Virus record (IMG/VR): IMGVR_UViG_3300022890_000011
Span: 1-64,000 of that record
DNA length: 64,000 nucleotides
Reading direction: 5' to 3' (one strand)
Source of the DNA: a virus
In this document: one piece after another, positions 7,546 through 15,194 of the stretch
How the letters are laid out: every line of letters begins with the position of its first letter
How positions within the stretch are numbered: the first letter of the stretch is position 1
Translations under genes and position numbers: made by a program
Notes under the pieces: model-generated
The model's input: the letters and a program-made list of their open reading frames with translations, nothing else
Told to the model about the DNA's origin: nothing
Database searches by the model: none

Positions 7546-8430
7546 TTTTACGTTCAGTGGTATAAAGGGATAAGCACAGATTTATCAACTTGGCAAGCGT
7601 ATTCAATGAAAGAATTCGAACACTTTTTCTTATCGAATAATTGTCCAGGAAGTAAAATAGATAATAATAAAAAAATGTATGCTCTAATTGATGTAGCTAA
7701 TGGAAATATGTCAAAGGTTAAAGAATTAACTAAGTTGTCTAAAAAGAAATATGGTGATAGATTAATACTCATGGTTGGTAATATAGCTAATCCAGAAACT
7801 TATAGAGTACTTTCGGAAGCTGGTGCGGATTATTGCCGTGTGGGCGTGGGAAATGGATCAAGCTGCTTGACAACTCAACAATTAGGAATTGGCTATGCGG
7901 CAGGGTCTTTAGTAAGTGAATGTTATGAAGAATATTGTAAATTAGATAATCCAGCTAAAATTGTAGCCGATGGTGGATTTAAAAAATATGCTGATATAAT
8001 TAAATCATTTTCAGTTGGCTCTACACACATTATGCTCGGTAGTATTTTCAATAAATCCTTAGAAAGTTGTGCTGATACGTTTGAAGAAAACCAATCTCAT
8101 GGTAATTGGAAAACTCCTGGTGAAAAAGTGGATCAATATTCTAAATTTATCAAAAATAAATTTAATAATGGTTCTAAATTTTATAAAAAATTTAGAGGGA
8201 TGTCAACTAAAGAAGTTCAGAAAGAACTCGGTAATGAAAAATTAAAAACAAGTGAGGGAATAGTTAAAATAAACCCAGTTGAATATACTATTGAAAGTTG
8301 GGTAGAAAATTTTGATTCATATTTAAAATCTGCTATGTCATATACCAATAAAAGAAATTTAAATGATTTTGTGGGTGAGGTAGAAATTATTAAAATAACT
8401 GATAATGCTTTCAGGAGATATAACAAATAA
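7543..8430 (+). pseudogene. 5'-truncated IMP dehydrogenase/GMP reductase-family gene
   Basis: The protein matches the GuaB/GuaC barrel from its middle onward. ALIDVANGNMSKV is followed by LILMVGNIANPET, the catalytic-cysteine loop VGNGSSCLTT (Cys108), the phosphate-binding VADGGFKKY and IMLGSIF. The C-terminal FRGMSTKEVQ is typical of GMP reductase. In full-length relatives the catalytic Cys is about 80 residues further in, so the first beta-alpha units are missing. The only upstream start is a GTG in the IS hairpin; an internal ATG is at 7606. The break coincides with the IS end, so the gene is probably inactive, although a remodelled N-terminus cannot be excluded. Confidence 0.75.
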
Positions 8431-8441
8431 ACTATTTGAAT

Positions 8442-8696
8442 ATGAGCATGGATGAATATTTTGAATATAGTACTACAGATAAATTACTAACTGATTTAAG
8501 TAATAATCAAATATTAGATTTAATTAAAAATGGCAGTTTAGCTCTAACTCGTAATATGAATTCAAATAATGATAGTAGTTTTTATAATTCTACCATATAT
8601 TATAAAGGTTGGTATTCACCATTAAATACAAATACCGAAAGTAGAATTAAGTCCTTATTTTTAGACTATAAAATAAATGAAATAATAAATGGATGA
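8442..8696 (+). CDS. Hypothetical acidic protein, about 84 aa
   Basis: Unrecognised. The longest frame would start with TTG at 8436; ATGs at 8442 and 8448 are better candidates. The N-terminus MDEYFEYS resembles the MDEYIEYI start of the next gene, so the two may be diverged relatives. The stop TGA overlaps the next ATG region by 8 bases, implying translational coupling. It lies between the truncated GuaB-like gene and thymidylate synthase. Confidence 0.55.
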   Translation: MSMDEYFEYSTTDKLLTDLSNNQILDLIKNGSLALTRNMNSNNDSSFYNSTIYYKGWYSPLNTNTESRIKSLFLDYKINEIING

Positions 8697-8970
8697 ATAT
8701 ATTGAATATATCGCTGAAAATAATGATAGTGTCATAAAATACGCTAATTATTTAGCTGAAGCTATTGATCCTAAAACTAATATAATACAAAGTTTTAAAT
8801 CTAAATCTGATAAAACCTTATTAAAAGATATTAAAAGGGGAATCATTTTCAAAATTGATGATGAATATATAATTGATCATAAAGGATATAATATATCCCT
8901 CGATGGAGATTTAAATATTCGATTAACTATGATAGAAAGAAATAATAAAATAAATAATATATTAAAATGA
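8689..8970 (+). CDS. Hypothetical protein, 93 aa
   Basis: Unrecognised. It begins MDEYIEYIAENND, followed by a helix, then a basic patch (KSKSDKTLLKDIKRG) and a beta-rich second half with IIFKIDDEYIIDHKGY. The ATG overlaps the previous gene, and its TGA overlaps the ATG of thyA by ATGA, so it is likely translated together with thymidylate synthase. No membrane or catalytic motif is visible. Confidence 0.6.
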   Translation: MDEYIEYIAENNDSVIKYANYLAEAIDPKTNIIQSFKSKSDKTLLKDIKRGIIFKIDDEYIIDHKGYNISLDGDLNIRLTMIERNNKINNILK

Positions 8971-9806
8971 AAGAAATTATTAAAGCAGATAAGTATTATA
9001 TTGATAATTTGAATAAAATTATGAAAATAGGGTGTTTAGATGAAAATCCAAGACCTAAGTATAGAGATGGAACTCCAGCATATACCAAATTCATCACAGG
9101 TGTTTTCGAAGAATATGATATTTCTAAGGGGGAATTTCCTATTCCCACACTCCGAAACACAGCGGTTAAAACAGGAATCAAGGAAATTTTATGGATATAT
9201 CAAAAGCAGTCAAATTCCTTAGAAGATGCTCGTAATATGGGTATAAATTGGTGGAATGATTGGGACATTGGAAATAATTCTATCGGACAAAGATATGGAG
9301 CTACTGTTAAAAAATGGAACTTAATAGATGATTTACTAAAAACCTTAACAGATGATCCATTTTCTCGTAGACATATAATGAATATGTATCAATATTCCGA
9401 CCTCCAAGAAACTAAGGGACTTTTTCCATGTGCTTATGAAACTATTTGGTCTGTGGAAAAGAAAGGTAATGATTATATCTTAGATATGACACTTATCCAG
9501 AGAAGTTGTGATTTTTTAGTAGCTAAATTTATAAACCAAGCACAATATGTAGCCCTTCAAATGATGGTAGCTGGACATTTAGGTTATAAAATTGGTAATT
9601 TTAGACATTTGATACAAAATCTTCATATTTATGATAGACATAACGATGCGGTTGATGAACTACTTAATCGAACTCCAATAAATAAACAACCTACAATAGA
9701 ACTAATAGCCAATAAAAATTTTTATGATTATAAAATAGAAGATTTTAAAATCAAAAATATCGAAGGTATAATAAAAATCAAAAGCGATTTAGATTTGGGT
9801 ATCTAA
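8967..9806 (+). CDS. thyA: Thymidylate synthase
   Basis: ThyA methylates dUMP to dTMP with methylene-tetrahydrofolate. The 279-aa length fits bacterial and phage ThyA. Recognisable elements: Arg134-Arg135 in PFSRRHIMNM, the nucleophile Cys155 in LFPCAYETIW, the phosphate-binding QRSCDFLVA at 178-186 and NLHIYDRH at 218-225. All active-site residues are present. Extra dTMP supply makes sense for a phage with a genome this AT-rich. The gene is coupled by ATGA to the small gene upstream. The adjacent GuaB-like fragment suggests a former nucleotide-metabolism cluster. Confidence 0.95.
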   Translation: MKEIIKADKYYIDNLNKIMKIGCLDENPRPKYRDGTPAYTKFITGVFEEYDISKGEFPIPTLRNTAVKTGIKEILWIYQKQSNSLEDARNMGINWWNDWDIGNNSIGQRYGATVKKWNLIDDLLKTLTDDPFSRRHIMNMYQYSDLQETKGLFPCAYETIWSVEKKGNDYILDMTLIQRSCDFLVAKFINQAQYVALQMMVAGHLGYKIGNFRHLIQNLHIYDRHNDAVDELLNRTPINKQPTIELIANKNFYDYKIEDFKIKNIEGIIKIKSDLDLGI

Positions 9807-9887
9807 ATTGGATAATTTTTAAACAAACTATTAAAATAAAAATATATAAAGTATAACTTAAATTGAAAAAATAAATTAAAATAAAAT

Positions 9888-10256
9888 ATGAAAAAATATG
9901 ATGTTAAACTTTTTATAAATGATGAATTATTTATAGAAAATGAATTTAATTTTAAAACTGATATCTTTACAAAAAGAAGAGAAATAGATATAGTAATTGA
10001 TGATTTAAATGAAAAAGTTAATTTTTTCATTCAAAATGATGAATTTACAGAAAAAGATAAAATTAATAAAATTAAAAATCTTTTTATAAAAGCAGTAAAT
10101 TTATTAACAGAATTTAAAAAAGATAATTCTTCGATAACTTATAAAGAAAATATTAGTGAAATTGAAGATATTTTATCAAATTTTGGTTCTCTTGATAAAG
10201 ATGATGGTGGAATATTTTCACAATTAAATTATATGTTAGAAGATTTAGATGAATAA
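9888..10256 (+). CDS. Hypothetical acidic protein, 122 aa
   Basis: Unrecognised. The first 45 residues look beta-rich (YDVKLFINDELFIENEF), followed by charged helices through residue 95 and an acidic end (DDGGIFSQLNYMLEDLDE). The start at 9888 follows a TATATAAAG-rich gap of 80 bases. The stop overlaps the start of the next gene (GATGAATAA), indicating coupling. No tag, signal peptide or membrane segment. Confidence 0.65.
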   Translation: MKKYDVKLFINDELFIENEFNFKTDIFTKRREIDIVIDDLNEKVNFFIQNDEFTEKDKINKIKNLFIKAVNLLTEFKKDNSSITYKENISEIEDILSNFGSLDKDDGGIFSQLNYMLEDLDE

Positions 10257-10566
10257 GATAACAAATAAAGAACTAAAAATAGGTGACATTTGTTATTTTA
10301 AATCTAAAACAGCAAATGAAACTATTCAAGGTGAAATATTATCGATTGAAGATTGTAAATATCAGAAAACTTTAAATGGTAAAGAATGTTATGAAAAATA
10401 TAAAAATAAAATTTTATCAGAAAAAGATTTTATTTTAAAATATGTATTACATAAAAATGTTATAATAACTATATATGGATGGATTATAAATGATAATTGG
10501 AATATAAAAGAAACATTGGGGGAAATTAAATTTAGTTGTTCAAATTATGATATATTTGTTTTTTAA
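10249..10566 (+). CDS. Hypothetical protein, 105 aa
   Basis: Unrecognised. It begins MNKITNKELKIGDICYFKSK, which resembles the opening of small barrel domains that bind nucleic acid or ligand (a KIGD strand followed by an Ile/Glu-rich strand), but I cannot assign a family. The start overlaps the previous gene. The gene ends about 14 bases before the first attC-like element, so it borders the inserted cassette. Confidence 0.6.
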   Translation: MNKITNKELKIGDICYFKSKTANETIQGEILSIEDCKYQKTLNGKECYEKYKNKILSEKDFILKYVLHKNVIITIYGWIINDNWNIKETLGEIKFSCSNYDIFVF

Positions 10567-10579
10567 ATATGACAATGTA

Positions 10580-10640
10580 ACACTTACACATAACGGTTTT
10601 AATAAAAAATCGTTATAATGTTTTTTATTTATTGTTAGCG
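10580..10640 (-). repeat. attC-like element, left copy
   Basis: Read on the minus strand it starts CGCTAACAAT and ends CCGTTATGTGTAAGTGT (61 bp). The right copy at 10868-10937 has nearly the same ends in opposite orientation. The interior differs but is again self-complementary (ATAACG and CGTTAT). Conserved core-like ends with a variable palindromic middle are the architecture of integron attC sites, although the GTTRRRY consensus is not matched exactly. Confidence 0.5.
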
Positions 10641-10678
10641 TTTCGTTTTTGAGCGTTGGTAATGCAAAATATTATATT

Positions 10679-10873
10679 ATGACAATAGAAGAATTAAGAA
10701 AAACACAATTTAGAAAAGGCGATAAAGCAAAATACTACAATGTTATTGCTGAAATAATAGAAATTGAACACACCGAAGCCCTGTTAGGATTACGACAAGG
10801 CAATGATGAAATAGAGTGGGTAAGATGTGAAAATATCACATATATCCCTTGTGTGTTGGCAAATGAACGCTAA
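10679..10873 (+). CDS. 64-aa gene carried between inverted attC-like elements
   Basis: The frame extends to a TTG at 10649, but ATG 10679 (MTIEELRKTQFRKGDKA) is the natural start. The protein has an RKGDKAKYYNVIAEIIEIE strand pair and EWVRCENITYIPC, resembling a small SH3-like barrel; no family is recognised. Its base composition is visibly less AT-rich than its neighbours. The stop codon lies in the right attC-like element. The gene therefore looks like a horizontally acquired single-gene cassette, possibly from a bacterial host. Confidence 0.6.
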   Translation: MTIEELRKTQFRKGDKAKYYNVIAEIIEIEHTEALLGLRQGNDEIEWVRCENITYIPCVLANER

Positions 10874-10937
10874 CAATGTATATGATTTCGGTTGTTTTTC
10901 ACAACTGAATTATATACTAAACGTTATGTGTAGGTGT
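10868..10937 (+). repeat. attC-like element, right copy
   Basis: Starts CGCTAACAAT, which includes the stop codon of the 64-aa gene, and ends ACGTTATGTGTAGGTGT (70 bp). The interior folds: TGTATAT faces ATATACT and GGTTGT faces ACAACT. The terminal sequence AAACGTTATG resembles the right core of attC sites. It is an inverted partner of the copy at 10580-10640. Confidence 0.55.
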
Positions 10938-11022
10938 GGTTGGGTTTTTGCTAAATTTAATTTGGAGAACTGAAAGAAATTTTAGAAAAAAGGAGGTTGA
11001 AAACTCACAAACAACATTTTTA

Positions 11023-11032
11023 TTAATATATA
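11023..11032 (+). promoter_or_regulatory. TTAATATATA motif before tagged gene array
   Basis: Exact copy followed by G, 27 nt upstream of ATG 11060, at the beginning of the first plus-strand tagged gene. The same TTAATATATAG form occurs at 23278, 34868 (minus), 40131 and 51446. Confidence 0.5.
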
Positions 11033-11059
11033 GAATATAAAATCAATAAAACTACATAA

Positions 11060-11586
11060 ATGATACAATTAAAAAGATATGAAAGTTTTAAAGCCTTATT
11101 GAAACCTAGTTTTAGTTATTGGTTTTCAATAAAAATAAATAGTGAAGGTGAAGCAAAAAAGGTCCTTGAAAAATTATTTGAAAATAATTATATTTGGCAA
11201 AGTAGTAGTTCCTTCAAAAGTGAAGATTTTATTCATCTTAATTCAAAATATAAAAAAAACTTATTAATGTGTTCAAACCATTCAAACCTTATAAATTACC
11301 TATGACAATGACTATTTATACTGGTGATGAATATAGTAATTTTGATAATTATGAATATAATATGTATGAAATAGAAATATGGTATAGAAAAAAAATGTGG
11401 GTAAGAGATTCATCTGGGCCATTAGTGCGATTAAATACTAAAAGTTCTAGGGAAAATAATATTATTAGTTTTGAATTAAAAAATCTTGAAAATAAAAATA
11501 TTAATGAAATATGTGACAAAGTAATGTCTATGAGTGATGAAGATATAAAGGCGCAAGTAGAAGCAAAAAAATTGAACTTATTATAA
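11060..11586 (+). CDS. Tagged small protein split by an apparent -1 frameshift
   Basis: Two overlapping frames form one gene. The first (from 11060) starts with the tag-like MIQLKRYESFKAL and ends at 11305. The second, in the -1 frame, runs to 11586 and ends in the C-terminal tag KKLNLL. Together they give about 175 aa, a normal size for this family. Just before the overlap, at 11254-11260, the zero frame reads A AAA AAC within a run of eight A, a textbook -1 slippery heptamer. A programmed shift, a homopolymer mutation and an assembly error are all possible. Function is unknown; the second part is rich in aromatic residues (FDNYEYNMYEIEIWY). Confidence 0.55.
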
Positions 11587-11883
11587 ATGAATCATGTTAA
11601 ATTATATGAATCAGTGGGTAAAAAAGCAACATTTGTTTATGATGCAGAAGAACAATTTAGCTTAGTTATTTATATAGATAATAAATTATTAGGTATTTTT
11701 AGTGATACTTATATAAGTGATATGATGATACTAATGGATATGCTTGGTTATACTTGTGAATCACTTGAACTTGAAAATAAAGACTTAATTGATTGGTGGT
11801 TAAGTTTACCAAATAAAAAATGTCCGAAAACTCTCGATGAAATAAAAACTAGAATTGAAGGTAGTAAATTAGGTTTATTATAA
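11587..11883 (+). CDS. Doubly tagged small protein, 98 aa
   Basis: Starts MNHVKLYESVGK, a divergent form of the N-terminal tag, and ends EGSKLGLL, the C-terminal tag. The body has a beta-rich first half (TFVYDAEEQFSLVIYIDNKLL), then a helix and an acidic segment with DLIDWWLSL. The ATG directly follows the stop of the preceding gene. The end overlaps convergently with the next gene, whose own C-terminal tag is encoded on the other strand, so the two tag-coding sequences meet tail to tail. Function unknown. Confidence 0.7.
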   Translation: MNHVKLYESVGKKATFVYDAEEQFSLVIYIDNKLLGIFSDTYISDMMILMDMLGYTCESLELENKDLIDWWLSLPNKKCPKTLDEIKTRIEGSKLGLL

Positions 11884-12309
11884 CAATCCCATTTTCTTAG
11901 TCTCAATTTTTTCCCTTAATTCTTTTAAATCAACACTAATACAATTAGTTTCTACTGTGCCTAATTCCCAAGGATCACTAATAAAAAATTCTACAGAATT
12001 ACCTTTAACATTCAGTATTTCCATTCCTGGACTTGAAGACCAATCTTCATTTTCTTTATGTATATCAGAATCACTTACAATAACATAATCAATTTCATAA
12101 CCTATTTTTTCCCATAATGAATCATCTTTAAAAATATCTTCACCAGTAGCAAATAATTGTACATCATTAGCAACAACTTTAACTGATATTACATCGTCTC
12201 TTTTCAAAATTGAATAATCTTTTTTGAAAACATTATAAAAATCATCTGTTATAGGTATTAAACAAACACCTCTATCCTCACTTCTACAATACATTGTAGC
12301 TACATACAT
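11878..12309 (-). CDS. Small protein with C-terminal tag, 143 aa
   Basis: The protein ends ETKKMGLL, matching the C-terminal tag, but begins MYVATMYCRSED without the usual N-terminal tag. It contains several hydrophobic strands (residues 35-80: DVISVKVVANDVQLFATG) and a WELGTVETNCISVDL segment; no family is recognised. It lies three bases downstream of the phosphatase gene on the same strand, so the two are probably co-expressed. Confidence 0.65.
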   Translation of the reverse strand: MYVATMYCRSEDRGVCLIPITDDFYNVFKKDYSILKRDDVISVKVVANDVQLFATGEDIFKDDSLWEKIGYEIDYVIVSDSDIHKENEDWSSSPGMEILNVKGNSVEFFISDPWELGTVETNCISVDLKELREKIETKKMGLL

Positions 12310-12311
12310 AA

Positions 12312-12806
12312 TTAATTGTAATTTTTTCTAAAAGCAATATTATTTAATAATCTTCTTACTCTTATATTTGGTTGTATTTGTGGATTAGTTTTCTTAAATT
12401 TCTTGTAATCAAAATTAAAATAATTAACAATAAACTCACCAATACCAGCACTTCTACTAATACCAGCCATACAATGGATAATAATAGTACTTACAGTTTC
12501 TGGTAAATTATCTAAGAATTCAATTACTTTTTCTGCCATCTTTACATCAAATACTTTACCTTGAATTTCATATTCACAATCATCAAATTCAAGATTTAAA
12601 ACATTTGCATGATCTCTTTCAAAATAATGTTCTTTAGTACAACGAAATAATTGGCTATAATAATCTAAATCATCAGCAGTATAATCAATTATTGATATAA
12701 AAGCATATTGATCCCATGTTTCTACATTAGAATCATCCAATTTATTATCTGACATTGTTTCATCGAAAGCTTTTTTATTGATTATATAAATATTTTCTAA
12801 ATTCAT
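12312..12806 (-). CDS. Dual-specificity/tyrosine phosphatase-like protein
   Basis: The 164-aa protein contains the cysteine phosphatase P-loop HCMAGISRSAG with nucleophile Cys112 and phosphate-binding Arg118, preceded by a strand TIIIHC. Acidic residues around 65-76 (DHANVLNLEFDD) may supply the general acid. The spacing and length fit the small dual-specificity phosphatases that act on phosphoproteins, nucleotides or RNA 5' ends. There is no targeting tag. The substrate cannot be told from sequence; reversing host or phage kinase phosphorylation is one possibility, given the kinase-like gene at 14108. Confidence 0.75.
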   Translation of the reverse strand: MNLENIYIINKKAFDETMSDNKLDDSNVETWDQYAFISIIDYTADDLDYYSQLFRCTKEHYFERDHANVLNLEFDDCEYEIQGKVFDVKMAEKVIEFLDNLPETVSTIIIHCMAGISRSAGIGEFIVNYFNFDYKKFKKTNPQIQPNIRVRRLLNNIAFRKNYN

Positions 12807-12810
12807 GTTA

Positions 12811-13207
12811 TTATATATTTATTATATTATTTGATTTTTTAGTATTACACTCAGAACAAGAAGGTACAAGATTTTCAGTATCAAATTTTAAACCACCTTT
12901 ATCTAAAGGCGTAACATGATCAATCGATAAATTTATTGTTTTTACCATTAATTCCTCTGGGACCCATTTCTTTTTCATCATTACAATAATTGCAATTCCA
13001 ACAACCATTTTCATTCTTTCTATGTCTTAAAAAAGTTCTTCTAAAAATAAACCAATATCTCCAATCATAATCATAACGTCTAGAATCATCTTTTTTGATT
13101 AATCTTTTGGTAAGTAATAACATTGCAGCATAAGACTTCGGATGTGGGTTTTTCGGTACTTCATGAATTATACTTCTATTTCGAGATGTTTTTTGTTTTA
13201 CTATCAT
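12811..13207 (-). pseudogene. HNH endonuclease with a frameshift
   Basis: Two frames make one HNH protein. The upstream frame (from ATG 13207) gives a basic region and NGCWNCNYCNDEK; the downstream frame gives KKWVPEELMVKTINLSIDH-VTPLDKGG, then LVPSCSECNTKKSN. Cys pairs flank the DH and N of the HNH core. Removing one A from a run of five (DEK/KW join, near 12972) restores a single frame of about 130 aa. HNH enzymes in phages are usually homing nucleases or packaging nicking enzymes. Whether the shift is real or an assembly error is open. Confidence 0.7.
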
Positions 13208-13308
13208 AATCTTATAATATAAGGAATTTATTTTAAAATTAAAAATTCAATATATAAATCCAAAATTAACTTTATAAAGCATCTAAAAAATCTTCATTTT
13301 CAGGATCT

Positions 13309-14058
13309 TTAATTATTTAATGTTATAGGTAATAAGAAATTTAATACAAATCTTTCCATATCAGATATTTTAATCGTATCTATATTATCTTTCAATTTAT
13401 GACAATTTTCAAAATGAGTGTAATCAATTTCACCACCAACACTTGGACAAATAGATACAATTTCAGAATCAATACCTTTTTTATTTAAATATAAAGAATC
13501 ATTTAATCCAATAATTTTATTTGTTGTAACGTCAAAGTTTTGTGTGATTTTTTTATATAATTCTTTGTTTGAATAATTTGACACCATAACCTTGTCTCCT
13601 AAACCTGTCAATTCAAGATTAAGAATCCATTTAATATCTTTAAAAGGGCTATCTATCCTTGAAATATTTCTTGCTAACTGTTTAGCACCTTCACAACCAA
13701 CTTCTTCAGCATCAGCCAATACAACATTTACTTCAGGATTCAACACTTTAAGAGCAATAGCATTAAGAACAGAAGCACTATTATCATTTGCATTATCAGA
13801 ATCTAAATTAGCAATATCATAATGAGCAATTACCATTTTATCACTTTTTCCTTTTAAACACAAATTTCTAACAACTTCATCTTTTTCATCACCATAAACA
13901 TCAACAAAGTAATCTATCTTTAATTCTTTCACTAGGGAAATTAACCATTTCAATCTATTAGAATACACTTCAACTTGATACAAAGTATCAAATGTTTCTT
14001 TTACTTTTGTAAAATCGCCTATTCTATTTAATATATTCTTGATTTTTTTCATTTGCAT
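13309..14058 (-). CDS. M28/M42-type zinc aminopeptidase-like protein
   Basis: The 249-aa protein shows the order of metal ligands of co-catalytic zinc peptidases: His79 in VIAHYDI, Asp92 in NANDNSASVLNA, the Glu118-Glu119 pair in ADAEEVGCEGA, Glu149 in LNLELTG and His220 in CHKLKDNIDTI. The length is a little short of typical aminopeptidases, and no signal peptide is present, so it would act in the cytoplasm or virion. A phage-encoded member is unusual. It could process phage proteins, or be a deacylase rather than a peptidase, since the fold serves both. Confidence 0.75.
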   Translation of the reverse strand: MQMKKIKNILNRIGDFTKVKETFDTLYQVEVYSNRLKWLISLVKELKIDYFVDVYGDEKDEVVRNLCLKGKSDKMVIAHYDIANLDSDNANDNSASVLNAIALKVLNPEVNVVLADAEEVGCEGAKQLARNISRIDSPFKDIKWILNLELTGLGDKVMVSNYSNKELYKKITQNFDVTTNKIIGLNDSLYLNKKGIDSEIVSICPSVGGEIDYTHFENCHKLKDNIDTIKISDMERFVLNFLLPITLNN

Positions 14059-14107
14059 TTTTATATATAAATATAGTCAAAATAACTAAGAAAAAAAAAA
14101 TTCTATT

Positions 14108-14872
14108 ATGAAATATCTCAAAACATTACACGAGTTTCTTGGCGCTGCACTAAATAAATCAAAAGAACAACAAACAGCATTCGCCCAAAAAGTATCAAAT
14201 AAAATATATGGTGATAATAAATTTAATGTCAAATATTTAGGCGAAGGTGGTCAAGGCACTTCATTTGATATTGGAAATAAAGTACTCAAATTAACAAAAG
14301 ATAAAAATGAAACCGGTAATGCTATTAAATCAATGAAACATAACTTCAAACATATAATTAAATACTATTCAGTTTATAAAATTAAAGTTCCTGATACTGT
14401 GCAAGATCAAATATTAAATAAATTCTACGTTTTAACAATGGATAAAATCAAAACATTCGAAAAAGGTCATATTATTCAAAAATTATTAAACTCATTTGCA
14501 TGTCCAGATGATAGTGGAAATATAAATTATAAACTTGCTAATTTTGGTATGACACAATATAAAGGTAAAAAAACTTCTGGTGAATGGAATTTTGAAAAAT
14601 TTAAAGAAATAAACACATTAGAAAAAGTATGTAAAAGAAAAGGATTAAATCCTGACGAAGTTAAAGGATTTCATGAACAATTAATAGCAATGATGAAAGA
14701 ATCAATGGAAAATAATATATTATTGGTTGATATGGATTATGGTAATGTTGGTATGCAAGGTAACACTTTAGTTGTATTTGATATGGGTGGAATGGGTGCT
14801 TGTCCAGAAAAAAAATCTATTCTTAAAGAATTAAAAATAATTACATTAGAAGACGAAAATTTATTTGAATAA
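14108..14872 (+). CDS. Protein-kinase-like enzyme with capsid-targeting-like N-terminus
   Basis: The 254-aa protein starts MKYLKTLHEFLGAALN, a variant of the shared tag. A glycine loop LGEGGQGTSF (44-53) leads to KVLKL with Lys61, the ATP-binding lysine. The C-terminal part has a catalytic loop LLVDMDYGNVGM (Asp208 and Asn213, five residues apart) and the DFG equivalent VVFDMGG (Asp225). That is the complete set for a kinase-like fold, although the lobe is small and the substrate unknown. T4 delivers its ADP-ribosyltransferase Alt in the same way, so delivery of this kinase with the DNA is a reasonable inference. Confidence 0.75.
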   Translation: MKYLKTLHEFLGAALNKSKEQQTAFAQKVSNKIYGDNKFNVKYLGEGGQGTSFDIGNKVLKLTKDKNETGNAIKSMKHNFKHIIKYYSVYKIKVPDTVQDQILNKFYVLTMDKIKTFEKGHIIQKLLNSFACPDDSGNINYKLANFGMTQYKGKKTSGEWNFEKFKEINTLEKVCKRKGLNPDEVKGFHEQLIAMMKESMENNILLVDMDYGNVGMQGNTLVVFDMGGMGACPEKKSILKELKIITLEDENLFE

Positions 14873-14889
14873 AATTTTTAAAAAGGTTT

Positions 14890-14899
14890 TTAATATATA
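14890..14899 (+). promoter_or_regulatory. TTAATATATA motif upstream of the tagged array
   Basis: Exact copy 23 nt upstream of ATG 14923. From here to 19322 the genes follow with overlaps or gaps of at most 14 nt, so this site may drive the whole array. Confidence 0.55.
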
Positions 14900-14922
14900 A
14901 ACCTACAAAATAAATCTATAAT

Positions 14923-15192
14923 ATGAAACATTTAAAAAAATTCAACGAACGAGAAATTAAAGATAGAAGCGAAATGCCCGAACAAAAAAGACAAATTGAT
15001 CTTTCAGGACCAGACGGAAACGCTTTTGTTATTTTGGGAATAGCTCAAGATTTATGTAGACAATTAAAAGATATAAACCCAGAAAGATATGATTGGGATA
15101 AAATTAAAACTGAAATGGAATCAGGAGATTATGAAAATTTGATTAATGTTTTTGATAATTATTTTGGTGATTTTGTAGATTTATATAGATAA
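14923..15192 (+). CDS. Small tagged protein, 89 aa
   Basis: Begins MKHLKKFNEREIKD; FNE gives a possible prohead-protease site. The core LSGPDGNAFVILGIAQDLCRQL looks like a compact conserved motif seen in phage hypothetical proteins, followed by an acidic helix. No C-terminal tag. It is the first gene after the TTAATATATA site and is followed after two bases by the next gene. Confidence 0.7.
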   Translation: MKHLKKFNEREIKDRSEMPEQKRQIDLSGPDGNAFVILGIAQDLCRQLKDINPERYDWDKIKTEMESGDYENLINVFDNYFGDFVDLYR

Positions 15193-15194
15193 TT

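Noticed and set aside
7543-8430. Functional GMP reductase
   Set aside because: About 80 N-terminal residues including the first barrel strands are missing and the only upstream start lies in the IS hairpin.
10580-10937. Inverted elements considered as IS terminal inverted repeats of a tiny transposon
   Set aside because: Interiors of the two elements differ while each is self-complementary, which fits attC-like sites better. No transposase or target duplication is visible. Still uncertain.
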